DNA of 64,000 nucleotides, taken from positions 2,122,501-2,186,500 of the forward strand of contig NZ_CP040749.1 in NCBI RefSeq assembly GCF_006065315.1. The letters run 5' to 3'. Below, in pieces: positions 28,101 through 36,598 of this stretch. The position numbers and the translations under genes are program-made. Numbering within the stretch: the stretch's first letter is position 1; each line of letters starts with the position of its first letter. The notes under the pieces were generated by a model. That model made no database searches. It saw nothing but the letters and a program-made list of their open reading frames with translations, and had not been told where the DNA came from. This DNA is from Aureibaculum algae (GTDB taxonomy: Bacteria > Bacteroidota > Bacteroidia > Flavobacteriales > Flavobacteriaceae).

Positions 28101-28349
28101 GAATGCTAACCATTTTCCATCAGGAGATACGCTAGGATTGGTTTCATCACCTTGCATTGCTGTTAGTCTTTGAGCGTTTCCTCCAGAAGTAGGTACTTTC
28201 CATAAATCACTATCCATGCTAAAAATAATTGATTCTGCATCTGGTGTTAATGTAGGGTCAAGTGTAAAAAAAGTGTCGGTATGTTGTGCGGAAGTAAGAT
28301 GGACTATTGAAAAAGCAATAGTCATTAAGAGGAATTTATAGAGCTTCAT
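25185..28349 (-). CDS. Tricorn-like exported S41 protease with beta-propellers
   Basis: A protein of about 1054 residues. The frame extends to 28385, but the ATG at 28349 (MKLYKFLLMTIAFSIVHLTSAQ) gives a clean signal peptide. The N-terminal half has two PD40/WD40-type propellers with repeated PSVSPDGKWLAFSS, DVSPDDKKLAFVS and PTWSPDGKFIYFSS units. A Lys/Glu-rich stretch lies at about residues 555-580. A C1-type helical domain, a PDZ domain (KKGDELVAVNGVKIV) and the S41 domain follow, with nucleophile Ser in EQSLSDAEMTASG. It degrades peptides in the periplasm. Confidence 0.92.
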   Translation of the reverse strand: MKLYKFLLMTIAFSIVHLTSAQHTDTFFTLDPTLTPDAESIIFSMDSDLWKVPTSGGNAQRLTAMQGDETNPSVSPDGKWLAFSSTQFGNADVYIIPLKGGEIRQLTFHESDDKVSSWSWDSSIIYFTSGRFNSFTTYSIHKNGGTPIRLFENYFNTVHNVVENPLNDEIYFNESWESGRFAHRKRYKGDYNPDIKSYNTKTKAFKKYTTYRGKDFGATFDKNGTLYFKSDEANDEYNLYTFNNGVKKSLTNFKTSIMWPKVSANGEKVVFRKDYQIYVYDVTSGKTNKPIIRVFKNNTLNKDQSFKTKGKISYFDVSPDDKKLAFVSRGRLFISDIKGKFIKEIKTDPIEAVQEVKWLKNNKTLIYSQSLKGYYNWYSINAEDNSNKKQITKINKNNRQLTFNSDRTKGVYISGRNNIIIIDLITFKTNTIVTDELWGFYNSNPYFSPDDKYVVYNAHRNFESDIFTYEIATKKTTNLTKTKISESEPTWSPDGKFIYFSSDKLQPGYPMGTTNSKIYQMALDKYEAPFKLDKIEKLFEEEKKEESKSKKEKDKNKEEEKVVKPVVIINPNNAMERLKQISPSFGQQENITVITKDDKTYIYYISNHSEGKNKLWKTTLEPFEKNKTESVSDKAINGYQIVSSSKNNYILFDGAIATLDIDGNKLKEIETDFTFNKALVNEFDQMFYDAWAGMEENFYDENFHGQNWQKLRDHYAQYLPNVTSRNHLSLIFNDMLGELNTSHFGFNSHGDEQDVYYGTRSLATGILFNNTDPFIVDAIVKESPTDVKGKNIKKGDELVAVNGVKIVKTENREKYFSVPSFENEITLTLKRKGVEHKVNVHASSTNTIKSLLYDEWQDLNQNYVDTKSNNKIAYVHMKNMSGGELTKFKEDLVSNEADKKALIVDLRFNTGGNVHDGVLNFLQQKKYLNWKYREGKLTGQSNFNYGNKPIVLLINEQSLSDAEMTASGFKELGLGTIVGTETYRWIIFTTGKSLVDGSFYRLPSWGCYTLDGKNLESEGVSPDVYVAESFKDRLDGKQPQLDKAIEILLKELNK

Positions 28350-28473
28350 AATAATAAGGTTTGGTTTAAACCTTAAAATTACCAAATTTTATTAGAAACG
28401 CGATAAATTGTTGAATAACGTATGGTTAAAATTATCTAAATCAATAATTTAACCTGTGAAATAAGAAAGAAAA

Positions 28474-29295
28474 CTACTTAATAACTTTAAAAGTTCCATT
28501 TTTATCACCAACTTCTACTTGAATAAGGTATACACCATCAGGTAAATGATCCATGTATAATTTAGATTCTGAAGCGACAGGTTTTTTCGATATAACCTTC
28601 TGACCAATGGTGTTATAAACGTTCACAATAGCGATGTTTTCATCTGCCCTTAAGGTTAAAATATTATCTGTAACAGGGTTAGGTGAATAATTAAATCCAA
28701 CAGAAACTAAGTCTTCAATACTAGCGGTTGTGGTATTTAGTAAGGTGTAATGATCTATACCTATTCCCCATGTGAAGGTGTTTTCATCATCATAAATAAA
28801 TTTGACCTTGAAAGCATTATTAATATATGCTGTTACATCGATGCTTACACTTTGGTTACTACCACTATTCGGAGCTGTATCATCACCATCTACTAAGAGT
28901 ACATTTTGCCATACTGTACCATCCCAAACGTCAACCATAAAATTACCACTATTGCTAAATGTTTGATGATTATATATCAGCTCTATTGCAGCTGTAGAAA
29001 CACTTTGGGCAATTAAATCTATGGAAGGACCTTCTAATTCTACGTAATTATTTACAAAACTACCACAGCTATTGTCATTAAAAATTACCCCACCTGAAGA
29101 GAAACTAGCAGGATTTGTATAGCCACTACCAATGAGTGAACCTGAATATCCAAACTGCCAAGTGCAGCCGGTAGGACCAGAAGTAGCTGACCAACCCTCA
29201 GGAATTACTGACGCATCAAAATTCTCTTCTTGAATTTGAGCATTGCTTATCCAGGCGATACAGCATAACATACACAGTAAAATTACTTTTCTCAT
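28474..29295 (-). CDS. T9SS type A sorting-domain secreted protein
   Basis: A protein of about 273 residues (ATG 29295 preferred over the frame start 29316) with signal MRKVILLCMLCCIAWISNAQ. The central beta-sandwich (about 25-195) resembles choice-of-anchor or adhesion modules, with a pattern of W..G.SG and DGDDTAPNSGSNQSV. The last 75 residues are a type A sorting domain: FNYSPNPVTDNILTLRA, VYNTIGQKV, LPDGVYLIQVEV and a terminal KVIK. It is therefore exported by the type IX system and anchored at or released from the surface. Confidence 0.88.
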   Translation of the reverse strand: MRKVILLCMLCCIAWISNAQIQEENFDASVIPEGWSATSGPTGCTWQFGYSGSLIGSGYTNPASFSSGGVIFNDNSCGSFVNNYVELEGPSIDLIAQSVSTAAIELIYNHQTFSNSGNFMVDVWDGTVWQNVLLVDGDDTAPNSGSNQSVSIDVTAYINNAFKVKFIYDDENTFTWGIGIDHYTLLNTTTASIEDLVSVGFNYSPNPVTDNILTLRADENIAIVNVYNTIGQKVISKKPVASESKLYMDHLPDGVYLIQVEVGDKNGTFKVIK

Positions 29296-29581
29296 AGAAT
29301 TGAATTTTAATTCCACTATAATTATTCGAATTCTACTTGATATACGTTTTTAAGTAGTAATTTTTTTCCATACTTTTTTGTTTATGATATGCTCGTAATT
29401 AAACAGCGTTCATCATTTATTATAAACAATCTAAGTTAGAGGTAAATAGTATAACGTAAAAAGTGTTAAAATATTTTAGAAAAAGTGTACTATAAAATCA
29501 TCGTCTAAAATGTACGAAAACTATTAGAAACACTATTGCTCAGCATGAGTACAATAGTCCATGATATTACGGAATTAAAAA

Positions 29582-30643
29582 CTAAATTTTACTGGAATTA
29601 TCTAACAAATAAAAATCCATCAAAACCATAGCCGTTAAAGCTTCTACAATAGGCACAGCTCTGGGTACAACACAAGGATCATGTCTTCCTTTACCTTGCA
29701 CATTTACGGCATTACCATCAGCGTCTATGGTATCATATTTTTGAAGTAATGTGGCTACCGGTTTAAATGCGACGTTAAAATAAACATCCATTCCGTTAGA
29801 AATACCACCTTGAATACCACCAGATAAATTTGTTTTAGTAGACCCGTCTACATTAAAAGCATCATTATGTTCAGATCCTTTTAATTTTGTACCCTCAAAA
29901 CCACTACCATATTCAAAACCTTTTACGGCGTTTATAGTAAGCATGGCTTGACCTAATCTGGCATGTAATTTATCAAAAATGGGTTCGCCAAAACCTAAGG
30001 GTACATTTTTAGCTACACAAGTAATGGTACCACCTATGGTATCACCTTGTTTTTTAATAGCTTTAATATGGTCTATCATTTTCGTAGCTGTTTCTGTATC
30101 AGGACAACGAACAGCATTTGATTCTGTTTGCGATAAATCTAATTCTTGATAGGATTTATCTAAAGCAATAGCTCCTACAGAATTGGTAAACGCATTAATT
30201 TTTATGTCTTTTAGTATTTGTTTGGCGATGGCTCCGGCAACAATCCAATTGGCAGTTTCACGAGCAGATGAGCGTCCTCCGCCTCTAAAATCTCTTAAGC
30301 CATATTTTTTAGTATATGTATAATCGGCGTGAGAAGGTCTAAAAGTATTTTTAATATCTGAGTAATCTTGCGATTTTTGATTGGTATTTTTAATTATAAA
30401 ACCAATAGATGTACCCGTAGTTTGACCATCAAATATACCCGATAAAAACTCAACAGTGTCAGGTTCTTTACGTTGGGTTACAATAGCAGATTGCCCAGGT
30501 TTACGTCGATCTAATTCATTTTGAATTGCTTTAAAATCTAATGTGATACCAGCGGGACAGCCATCTATAACACCACCAATGGCGGCTCCATGTGATTCTC
30601 CAAACGTAGTCAGTTTAAATAATTTTCCTATACTGTTGCTCAT
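29582..30643 (-). CDS. aroC: Chorismate synthase AroC
   Basis: The 353-residue last enzyme of the shikimate pathway converts EPSP to chorismate and needs reduced FMN. Signatures present are [39 protein letters not shown] and [13 protein letters not shown]. Length is normal. It is a single gene with a minus-strand TACCTTTG box about 18 bp upstream. It is the last housekeeping gene before the island of palindrome-controlled genes. Confidence 0.97.
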   Translation of the reverse strand: MSNSIGKLFKLTTFGESHGAAIGGVIDGCPAGITLDFKAIQNELDRRKPGQSAIVTQRKEPDTVEFLSGIFDGQTTGTSIGFIIKNTNQKSQDYSDIKNTFRPSHADYTYTKKYGLRDFRGGGRSSARETANWIVAGAIAKQILKDIKINAFTNSVGAIALDKSYQELDLSQTESNAVRCPDTETATKMIDHIKAIKKQGDTIGGTITCVAKNVPLGFGEPIFDKLHARLGQAMLTINAVKGFEYGSGFEGTKLKGSEHNDAFNVDGSTKTNLSGGIQGGISNGMDVYFNVAFKPVATLLQKYDTIDADGNAVNVQGKGRHDPCVVPRAVPIVEALTAMVLMDFYLLDNSSKI

Positions 30644-30661
30644 TTACTAAAAATTGAAAAG

Positions 30662-30669
30662 CAAAGGTA
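30662..30669 (-). promoter_or_regulatory. -7 box TACCTTTG of aroC
   Basis: An exact TAnnTTTG match on the minus strand, 18 bp before the aroC start codon. Confidence 0.5.
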
Positions 30670-30741
30670 AAATAATAATTCTATACTATATGCTTAGGTT
30701 CAATATAACTTTTCTATTGTATTGTTATCTTTTTAAGGATT

Positions 30742-30758
30742 TGAATATTGAATATTCA
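30742..30758. repeat. Palindrome TGAATATTGAATATTCA, left copy
   Basis: A perfect 8-1-8 inverted repeat followed by TTTTTGTATTGATAAAAT. A near-identical palindrome with similar following bases is found at 63239-63257. Function is unknown; an operator for a second regulator is possible. Confidence 0.5.
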
Positions 30759-30892
30759 TTTTTGTATTGATAAAATAGTGTAAATATCCCACCCCGTCAA
30801 CGTCTTTAAAATAGAATTCACCTGTATCGCATCGTTTATCATTTCATACAGTTTATTATCCCAATTTGTAAAATGCAATCATTTTCATAAAA

Positions 30893-30935
30893 TGACCTAC
30901 GTCATTTTATGAAATATACAGAAGGCATAATTTTA
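30893..30935 (+). promoter_or_regulatory. Island promoter 1: TGACCTACGTCA plus TAATTTTA
   Basis: The palindrome (30893-30904, extended to ATAAAATGA...TCATTTTAT) is centred 29.5 bp before a one-mismatch -7 box (30928-30935). Drives the gene at 31086. Confidence 0.7.
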
Positions 30936-31085
30936 TATTAAAATAAAACTACAGTAAAAGTTAGAATTTGAAGCGTCTATAATTTTTATTAAAACGCTTC
31001 AATAGTTTAATAGTTAAGTGATTGAGGAGAATGTAACTAGTATACAGCAGCGTAATAAATAAAATGAACCCATAAAAAATAGATT

Positions 31086-31556
31086 ATGAATAATTTCAGA
31101 TACAGACCAAAAGACAATTTTATTCAAGAGGCAGACTGGAAAGAACTTTTTGTTCTTACAGAACATTGGAAATCTGACCTTTTATTTTTTGCAGATGATA
31201 TAAAATTTCTACATGATTTAATTGATAAATATTATTTATGGATTGCTAGAAAAGAACATATAGATAAGGTACAAGAGATAGAGATTAACTTGTTAAATGT
31301 AGATAGACAAAATGCTTTATTATTAAAGAAAACGAATAAACATCTAGAACATTTGGAAGCTTTAATTGATAATCCATTTAAATATGATGCTTATGAATTT
31401 AGAAATGAACATGAGCAACTCGAAGATGATTTATCTGATTTTCTTAAATCTTTTAGAAAAAATAGAAAGGAAGTTTTCAGTATTACTGAATTTATAATTG
31501 ATAAAGAAGAATTGGTAAGGCATTTAGACTTTAGTAAAATTAAAAATTATGCCTAA
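31086..31556 (+). CDS. Helical hypothetical protein, distant paralogue of the protein at 59857
   Basis: A 156-residue cytosolic, fully helical protein. It has the segments EHWKSDLLFFADDIKFLHDLIDKY and EHEQLEDDLSDFLKSFRKNRKEVF. The protein encoded at 59857-60264 has the same layout (EWMDTVDFWKDEVRFFNDLL, then EISLRMADFTKEFKAFKR), so they form a family, here present at both ends of the island. There is no signal peptide and no metal motif. The gene lies behind island promoter 1. Function is unknown. Confidence 0.7.
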   Translation: MNNFRYRPKDNFIQEADWKELFVLTEHWKSDLLFFADDIKFLHDLIDKYYLWIARKEHIDKVQEIEINLLNVDRQNALLLKKTNKHLEHLEALIDNPFKYDAYEFRNEHEQLEDDLSDFLKSFRKNRKEVFSITEFIIDKEELVRHLDFSKIKNYA

Positions 31557-31587
31557 AAGATGTGATGCTATAGCTATAGGTTAACAT

Positions 31588-31628
31588 TGACCTGTATCAT
31601 ATTAATTACAAATTCATATATAATTTTA
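31588..31628 (+). promoter_or_regulatory. Weak candidate island site: TGACCTGTATCA plus TAATTTTA
   Basis: TGA-N6-TCA at 31588-31599. The nearest -7-like box TAATTTTA (31621-31628) is 27.5 bp from the centre, 2 bp shorter than in all other sites. May drive the exporter operon; less certain. Confidence 0.35.
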
Positions 31629-31647
31629 CATTTCAAAATTGAAGGAG

Positions 31648-32868
31648 ATGAAAAAATACAGATGGTTAATAGTTACAGCAGTTGTTGTAATTGCAGTAAT
31701 AGGTTATTTTTATGTAAGACCTAAAATTGAGTCAAAAAAAGTAGATTATACATTTACTGTTTTTCAAAAAGGTGATATAGAGTCTGATGTATCTAGCACA
31801 GGGACATTGGAAGCCATTAATACTGTAGATGTAGGTACACAAATATCTGGTACCATCTCTAAAATATATGTTGATTACAATGATCAGGTAAAAGCAGGGC
31901 AATTATTGGCTACTATGGACATGAAAATGCTACGCACGGCGTTAGAATCTGCTTCAGCCAATTTGGCCGTGAGTCAAGCCCAATTGAATCAGGTTCAAGA
32001 TGATTATAATAGGAATAAGGTGCTGTTTGAAAAAGATGTTATATCTGAAAAAGAATTTAATACTTCAAAATATAGTTATGAGCAGGCTGTTAGTTACAAA
32101 AAAGCATCTCAAGCTGCACTTACAAATGCACAAGTTAATATGGGATATGCTAAAATATTATCACCTATTAATGGCGTAGTTATTGAAAAAGCGGTAGATG
32201 AAGGACAGACCGTTGCTGCAAGTTTTTCTACACCAACAATGTTTATTATAGCGGAAGATTTGTCTAAAATGCAAATTTTGGCAGATGTTGATGAAAGTGA
32301 TATTGGTTATGTAAAAGATAGTATGGACGTACGTTTTACCATACAAACCTATCCAGATAAAAAGTTTTTTGGTAAAGTGAGCCAAATTCGATTACAGCCA
32401 ACAGAAATAAACAATGTGGTTAATTATCAGGTAGTTATTGATATAGAAAATAAGGGTGGGTTATTAATACCTGGCATGACTACGAACATTGAGTTTATAA
32501 CAGCTAAAGCAAAGGATGTTTGGCTTATAAATAATTCTGCTTTACGTTTTAGACCCACTGAAGCAATGTTGCAAGAAGTTAAACCGATATTAGAAGACAA
32601 GGCAAAAACAATAGTATCTGATTCTTTACGAGTAGCGTTTAAAAATGCGATTAATAATGAAGAGTTATTTACGCCAACAAATTTTAAGAAAAATTTACCT
32701 GCTAATATTAATGGTTTCTTTTATAAAAATGAAAATGGAAAGCTTGATTTCAAATTTATAGAAACTGGTATTACATCAGGACTACAATCTGAAGTTAAAA
32801 AATTTCTAGATGGATCTGAAATAACAGAAAGTATAAAGGCTATTAACGGTATAAAATCTAAAAAATAG
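31648..32868 (+). CDS. HlyD/MacA-type membrane fusion protein
   Basis: A periplasmic adaptor of about 406 residues. The ATG at 31648, right after AAGGAG, is preferred over the frame start TTG at 31639. One N-terminal membrane anchor (WLIVTAVVVIAVIGYFYV) is followed by a barrel-sandwich hybrid split by a helical hairpin: VGTQISGTISKIYVDYNDQV, then SPINGVVIEKAVDEGQTV, and a beta-barrel domain. It links an inner-membrane ABC pump to an outer-membrane channel. The ATPase and permease genes follow at 6 and 10 bp; no TolC-like gene is in the window. Confidence 0.9.
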   Translation: MKKYRWLIVTAVVVIAVIGYFYVRPKIESKKVDYTFTVFQKGDIESDVSSTGTLEAINTVDVGTQISGTISKIYVDYNDQVKAGQLLATMDMKMLRTALESASANLAVSQAQLNQVQDDYNRNKVLFEKDVISEKEFNTSKYSYEQAVSYKKASQAALTNAQVNMGYAKILSPINGVVIEKAVDEGQTVAASFSTPTMFIIAEDLSKMQILADVDESDIGYVKDSMDVRFTIQTYPDKKFFGKVSQIRLQPTEINNVVNYQVVIDIENKGGLLIPGMTTNIEFITAKAKDVWLINNSALRFRPTEAMLQEVKPILEDKAKTIVSDSLRVAFKNAINNEELFTPTNFKKNLPANINGFFYKNENGKLDFKFIETGITSGLQSEVKKFLDGSEITESIKAINGIKSKK

Positions 32869-32874
32869 AAAAAG

Positions 32875-33627
32875 ATGCCTGCAAAAAAAGTCATAGAAAC
32901 CAAAAAGCTAAACCGTATTTTTAAAAATGGTGAAATAAAGGTGCATGCCCTAAAGGACATAGATATGATTATTGAAGAAGGTGAATTTGTTGCCATTATG
33001 GGAGCGTCAGGTTCTGGAAAGTCAACCTTACTACATATTATTGGTTGTTTAGATAGGGCTACCTCTGGAGAATATGATTTAGATGGAGTACAGGTAAATA
33101 AATTAGGTAAGAATCATTTGGCAGATGTCCGAAATCAAAAAATAGGTTTCATTTTTCAAAGTTATAATTTATTGTCTCGTACTACGGCACTTGAAAATGT
33201 TGAACTACCTCTTATTTATGACAGAACGGGGCAATTTACAAACTCAAAAGAATTGGCTCAAAAAGCCCTTGAACAAGTGGGGTTAGCAGACCGTATTTAC
33301 CATAAAACGAATGAACTTTCTGGAGGACAACAACAGCGTGTTGCTATTGCTAGGGCATTGGTTAACAATCCCGCTCTTATTTTGGCAGATGAACCTACGG
33401 GTAACTTAGATAGTAAAGCCAGTATTGATATTGCCGATCTTTTTGTTCAATTGAATAATGAGGGAAAGACGATTGTTATGATTACGCATGAACCAGAAAT
33501 TGCACAATTTGCAAAACGCATGATCTATTTGAGAGATGGACAAATTATTTCTGATAAAATTATAGAAAAAAGAAGTACAAAAGCATTTGCACTCAAAGAA
33601 TTAGAAAAACCAGTTAAAACTCCTTAA
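32875..33627 (+). CDS. ABC transporter ATP-binding protein, MacB/LolD type
   Basis: A 250-residue ATPase with Walker [13 protein letters not shown]-loop IFQSYNLL, signature [15 protein letters not shown], Walker [13 protein letters not shown] and H-loop MITHEP. The spacing and the DEPTGNLDS ending are those of the LolD/MacB/FtsE group, which powers mechanotransmission rather than classical substrate transport. It is the central gene of a three-gene MacAB-like unit. The C-terminus has a short basic extension. Confidence 0.93.
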   Translation: MPAKKVIETKKLNRIFKNGEIKVHALKDIDMIIEEGEFVAIMGASGSGKSTLLHIIGCLDRATSGEYDLDGVQVNKLGKNHLADVRNQKIGFIFQSYNLLSRTTALENVELPLIYDRTGQFTNSKELAQKALEQVGLADRIYHKTNELSGGQQQRVAIARALVNNPALILADEPTGNLDSKASIDIADLFVQLNNEGKTIVMITHEPEIAQFAKRMIYLRDGQIISDKIIEKRSTKAFALKELEKPVKTP

Positions 33628-33637
33628 AAGAACAATT

Positions 33638-34852
33638 ATGAAAAGGTTTTTAAAAATATTTAAAGTTGCTTTTCTGTCTATCTATAAGAATAGGACGCGG
33701 AGTTTATTGACAATGCTGGGTATTATTATTGGTGTTGGAGCGGTTATTATGACCATATCGGCAGGAGAGGGAGCAACATTAGAGGTAGAAAACCAAATAT
33801 CAGGGTTAGGTACCAATCTTTTGATGATACAAACCAAGTCAGAACATAAGGCAGGTATCAATGTTAGAATGGGACGCCCTATTGATGAGAAAGATTTTGA
33901 TATGCTTAAAAAAAATTCGGTTTGGATGCCCCAATTATCTCCTCTTGTAGCGATTGGAGCACAAGCTATAGGACCAAGTGGATATAAATCGACTATGGTT
34001 TATGGTGTTGCTTACGATTATTTTTATATCACTAGTAGAGCATTACAAACAGGTAGTTTTTTTACCGAAGATGACGTGCGAACAGCAAAAAAATATTGTG
34101 TTATTGGCCAAACGATACGAGAAGAACTTTTTCCTGGAGAAGACCCTATTGGTCATCAAATACGTATAGATAAAGTGCCTTTTACGGTACTTGGTCTTTT
34201 AACTGAAGAAGGTTCAGGCGGTATGCAGGATATGGATGATATAATTTTAGCTCCGTATACAACAATTCAAAATAGATTGTATGGTCATCAACGAGGGTAT
34301 ACAATGATTTTGGGAAGTGCGTTAAGCGAAGATCATATTGCTGACGCTGAAATTGAGACCTCAGAACTATTACGAGAGTCTCATAAAATAATGGATGGAG
34401 ATGAAGATGATTTTGAAATTATGACACAAATTGAACTTCAAGAAATTACTGGAAATGTTACAGGAATCTTAACCATTCTGTTGGGTGCCGTAGCTAGTAT
34501 TTCATTAATTGTTGGAGGTATTGGTATTATGAATATTATGCTGGTTTCGGTTACTGAGCGAACTCGAGAAATAGGTACTAGACTTGCGATTGGAGCTAGA
34601 GAAAGCGATATTTTAACGCAGTTTTTAATAGAAGCCATAGTGCTCAGCTTGGTAGGAGGTGTTTTAGGAATAGCATTTGGAATTATAGGAAATCAAATTA
34701 TTTATAAAGTAACTGGATTTTTTATTCCTACTGTTGGTTATTCAATACTTATTGGGTTCGGGTTTTCAGCACTTGTAGGTGTTGCTTTTGGATATTTTCC
34801 AGCACGAAAAGCAGCAAAATTAAATCCGATAGATGCTTTACGATATGAATAA
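33638..34852 (+). CDS. MacB-like ABC transporter permease
   Basis: A 404-residue permease with the MacB/FtsX topology. TM1 is near residues 20-42 (LLTMLGIIIGVGAVIMTIS), then a large periplasmic MacB_PCD domain (about 45-275), then three C-terminal helices (about 280-305, 325-355 and 365-390) with the FtsX motif VTERTREIGTRLAIGA. With the upstream ATPase and adaptor it should export a peptide, toxin or lipid-like compound. ATPase and permease are separate proteins, unlike the fused E. coli MacB. Confidence 0.92.
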   Translation: MKRFLKIFKVAFLSIYKNRTRSLLTMLGIIIGVGAVIMTISAGEGATLEVENQISGLGTNLLMIQTKSEHKAGINVRMGRPIDEKDFDMLKKNSVWMPQLSPLVAIGAQAIGPSGYKSTMVYGVAYDYFYITSRALQTGSFFTEDDVRTAKKYCVIGQTIREELFPGEDPIGHQIRIDKVPFTVLGLLTEEGSGGMQDMDDIILAPYTTIQNRLYGHQRGYTMILGSALSEDHIADAEIETSELLRESHKIMDGDEDDFEIMTQIELQEITGNVTGILTILLGAVASISLIVGGIGIMNIMLVSVTERTREIGTRLAIGARESDILTQFLIEAIVLSLVGGVLGIAFGIIGNQIIYKVTGFFIPTVGYSILIGFGFSALVGVAFGYFPARKAAKLNPIDALRYE

Positions 34853-34891
34853 AAAGTAACATAAAAGAAAGACGAATAAAAATAAAAAATT

Positions 34892-35110
34892 ATGAAAGAT
34901 CTACATACGATACTTAAGGAAATAACAAATCTAACCTTGAATATTGAAATGAATTATCCTGAGCTATATCGCTCATTAGATGAAAACCCAATGACTTTAC
35001 CTGTAGCGAGTCATCCTCAAATAGATAAAAAGGTAATGCAGGAGTATTTAGTAGGCTTAAAGGATTTGTTGGAGCGGTATGTAACCGAAGAGAATATTAA
35101 AAACGAATAA
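34892..35110 (+). CDS. Small hypothetical protein, 72 residues
   Basis: A small soluble helical protein: N-terminal MKDLHTILKEITNLTLNIEM, then PELYRSLDENPMTLP, and a C-terminal helix MQEYLVGLKDLLERYV. No recognised family. It lies 39 bp after the permease and 24 bp before the ArsC-like gene, so probably in the same transcription unit. The coding call rests on spacing and plausible composition. Confidence 0.65.
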   Translation: MKDLHTILKEITNLTLNIEMNYPELYRSLDENPMTLPVASHPQIDKKVMQEYLVGLKDLLERYVTEENIKNE

Positions 35111-35134
35111 AAATCAACTTTTAAAATCTACATA

Positions 35135-35500
35135 ATGGGAGAAATCGCTACATCAAACAGAGAAATAACATTGTACTATAGTTCAAATTCTGAAAGAGCA
35201 AAACAGGCCTTAGCATATGCAAAAACAGAAGGTTTGGCAATACACGAAGTCGATATTTTAAAAACGAAACTTACGGGTCTCCAAATAATAGAACTTGCAG
35301 ATAGATTACATCTAGAACCCGCTGATCTTGTTAATCAAGAACACCCTGCTTATACTTCGCATTTGCAACATCATGATTTATCAACGGATGATTGGATAAA
35401 AATGATACGGCATAATCCAGAGATTATGAAACAACCCATTGCTTTGAAAGGCGATAAAACAGTATTAGTAGAAACACCTACCGATATTTTAAAAATATAA
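35135..35500 (+). CDS. ArsC/Spx-like thioredoxin-fold protein lacking the catalytic cysteine
   Basis: A 121-residue protein with the ArsC-family layout: EITLYYSSNSERAKQALAYA, then EVDILKTKLTGLQIIELADRL, WIKMIRHNPEIMKQPIALKG and a final KTVLVETP. In arsenate reductase and Spx proteins the first loop holds the CxxC or CX2S motif; here it is SSNSE and the whole protein has no cysteine. Arsenate reduction by that mechanism is therefore excluded, and a binding role is more likely. It lies at the end of the exporter operon. Confidence 0.75.
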   Translation: MGEIATSNREITLYYSSNSERAKQALAYAKTEGLAIHEVDILKTKLTGLQIIELADRLHLEPADLVNQEHPAYTSHLQHHDLSTDDWIKMIRHNPEIMKQPIALKGDKTVLVETPTDILKI

Positions 35501-35544
35501 AATAAATGGAGCAGTTTAAATTAAGATGATTTTATTAATGTAAC

Positions 35545-35587
35545 TGACCATGGTCATTTCAAGAACGCTTCAATTCATTTAGCTTTG
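35545..35587 (+). promoter_or_regulatory. Island promoter 2: TGACCATGGTCA plus TAGCTTTG
   Basis: A perfect 12-bp palindrome (35545-35556) centred 29.5 bp before an exact -7 box (35580-35587). Drives the gene at 35643. Confidence 0.8.
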
Positions 35588-35642
35588 AAATACTATTAAA
35601 TGAGTAATGAAAAATTTAATTTAATTTTTAAAGAATAAAATC

Positions 35643-36032
35643 ATGATTAAAGAAAACACAAAAACAAAAGAGCTCGGTATCTATATGGATCATTCAAAAG
35701 CAAAATTAATTGATTTACATTCTGAGAAAAACACTTATACGATTACCTCTGAATTTAGTGCGGAGACAAAAGCAGAAGCCTTAACTAGAAGTGAAAACCT
35801 TATGCATAATAAACGACAACAAATGCAAGAAGAATACTATGAAAAAATAGCTAAGGTCATTTTGAAATATGATGATGTACTTCTTTTTGGTTTAACAAAA
35901 GCTAAAACAGAACTTTATAATTTTCTGAATGAAGATTTACGTTTTAAAGATATTAAAATTAGTGTTGAGCCTGCCGATAAGTTAACGTTAAATCAACAAG
36001 ATGCTTTTGTGAGAACTTATTTTGAAAAATAA
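35643..36032 (+). CDS. Possible release-factor-like (baeRF/eRF1 domain-like) protein
   Basis: A 129-residue cytosolic protein. It starts GIYMDHSKAKLIDLHSEK and continues with a helix, YEKIAKVILKYDDVLLFGLTKAKTELYNFL and IKISVEPADKLTLNQQDAFV. This alternation resembles the eRF1-domain-like fold of bacterial baeRF proteins and their relatives in stress gene clusters. I base this on pattern only. The gene is the first behind island promoter 2; the CMD gene follows after 134 bp. Confidence 0.6.
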   Translation: MIKENTKTKELGIYMDHSKAKLIDLHSEKNTYTITSEFSAETKAEALTRSENLMHNKRQQMQEEYYEKIAKVILKYDDVLLFGLTKAKTELYNFLNEDLRFKDIKISVEPADKLTLNQQDAFVRTYFEK

Positions 36033-36166
36033 GTTCTATTAATGTGCATATTAAATACAGTTATAGAATTGGTATATTTAAACTAATGTAGAGCTTTTTA
36101 CGATGTAATAATAACTCACAATTACTATTCATTGAGAGACAACATAACCATTTAAATTTTTAAGTT

Positions 36167-36517
36167 ATGATTAAAGATTATTCAAAACACTATAGTAATC
36201 TTACTAAATTAATGCGTGAAATGGGTGCTGAAATGCCTGAAGTAATGGGTGGATTTAATAAGTTACACGAAGCTAGTATTAAAGAAGGTGTACTCTCTTC
36301 AAAAAACAAAGAACTTATTGCATTAGGTATTGCTATAACGGTAAGGTGCGACGGCTGTATTGCCTTTCATGTGCACGATGCTTTAAGTTCAGGAGCAAGT
36401 TCAGAAGAAATTATGGAAACTATTGGTGTTGCTATTCTTATGGGAGGTGGACCTGCATTAGTGTATGGTTGCCAAGCCATGGAGGCCTTAAGTCAATTTG
36501 TGGTTTTAGAAAAATAG
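36167..36517 (+). CDS. AhpD-like carboxymuconolactone decarboxylase family protein
   Basis: A 116-residue all-helical CMD protein. The redox motif is present as CDGCIAFHVHDAL (CxxC with a following His), preceded by LIALGIAITV and followed by the GASSEEIMETIGVAILMGGGPA helix pair. Such proteins are peroxidase or disulfide-reductase modules, usually trimeric or hexameric. No TGA-N6-TCA site was found in the 134 bp before it, so it is either read through from the previous gene or has another promoter. Confidence 0.85.
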   Translation: MIKDYSKHYSNLTKLMREMGAEMPEVMGGFNKLHEASIKEGVLSSKNKELIALGIAITVRCDGCIAFHVHDALSSGASSEEIMETIGVAILMGGGPALVYGCQAMEALSQFVVLEK

Positions 36518-36598
36518 TTATTTCTTGACTGATTATTTTTGTAATTCTAAATAAAAATTGGTCATTTGTTATTTCAAGGAATAAATAAAGAATAAATA

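Larger units (their letters stand above)
30644..31085. other. 442-bp divergent intergenic region at the island border
   Basis: It holds the aroC -7 box (30662-30669, minus), a 17-bp perfect palindrome TGAATATTGAATATTCA (30742-30758) and the first TGA-N6-TCA promoter (30893-30935). No coding frame was seen. The same 17-bp palindrome type recurs at 63239-63257 near the other end of the island. Confidence 0.6.

Noticed and set aside
36033..36166. Possible island palindrome before the CMD gene at 36167
   Set aside because: No TGA-N6-TCA or one-mismatch version found in this gap.
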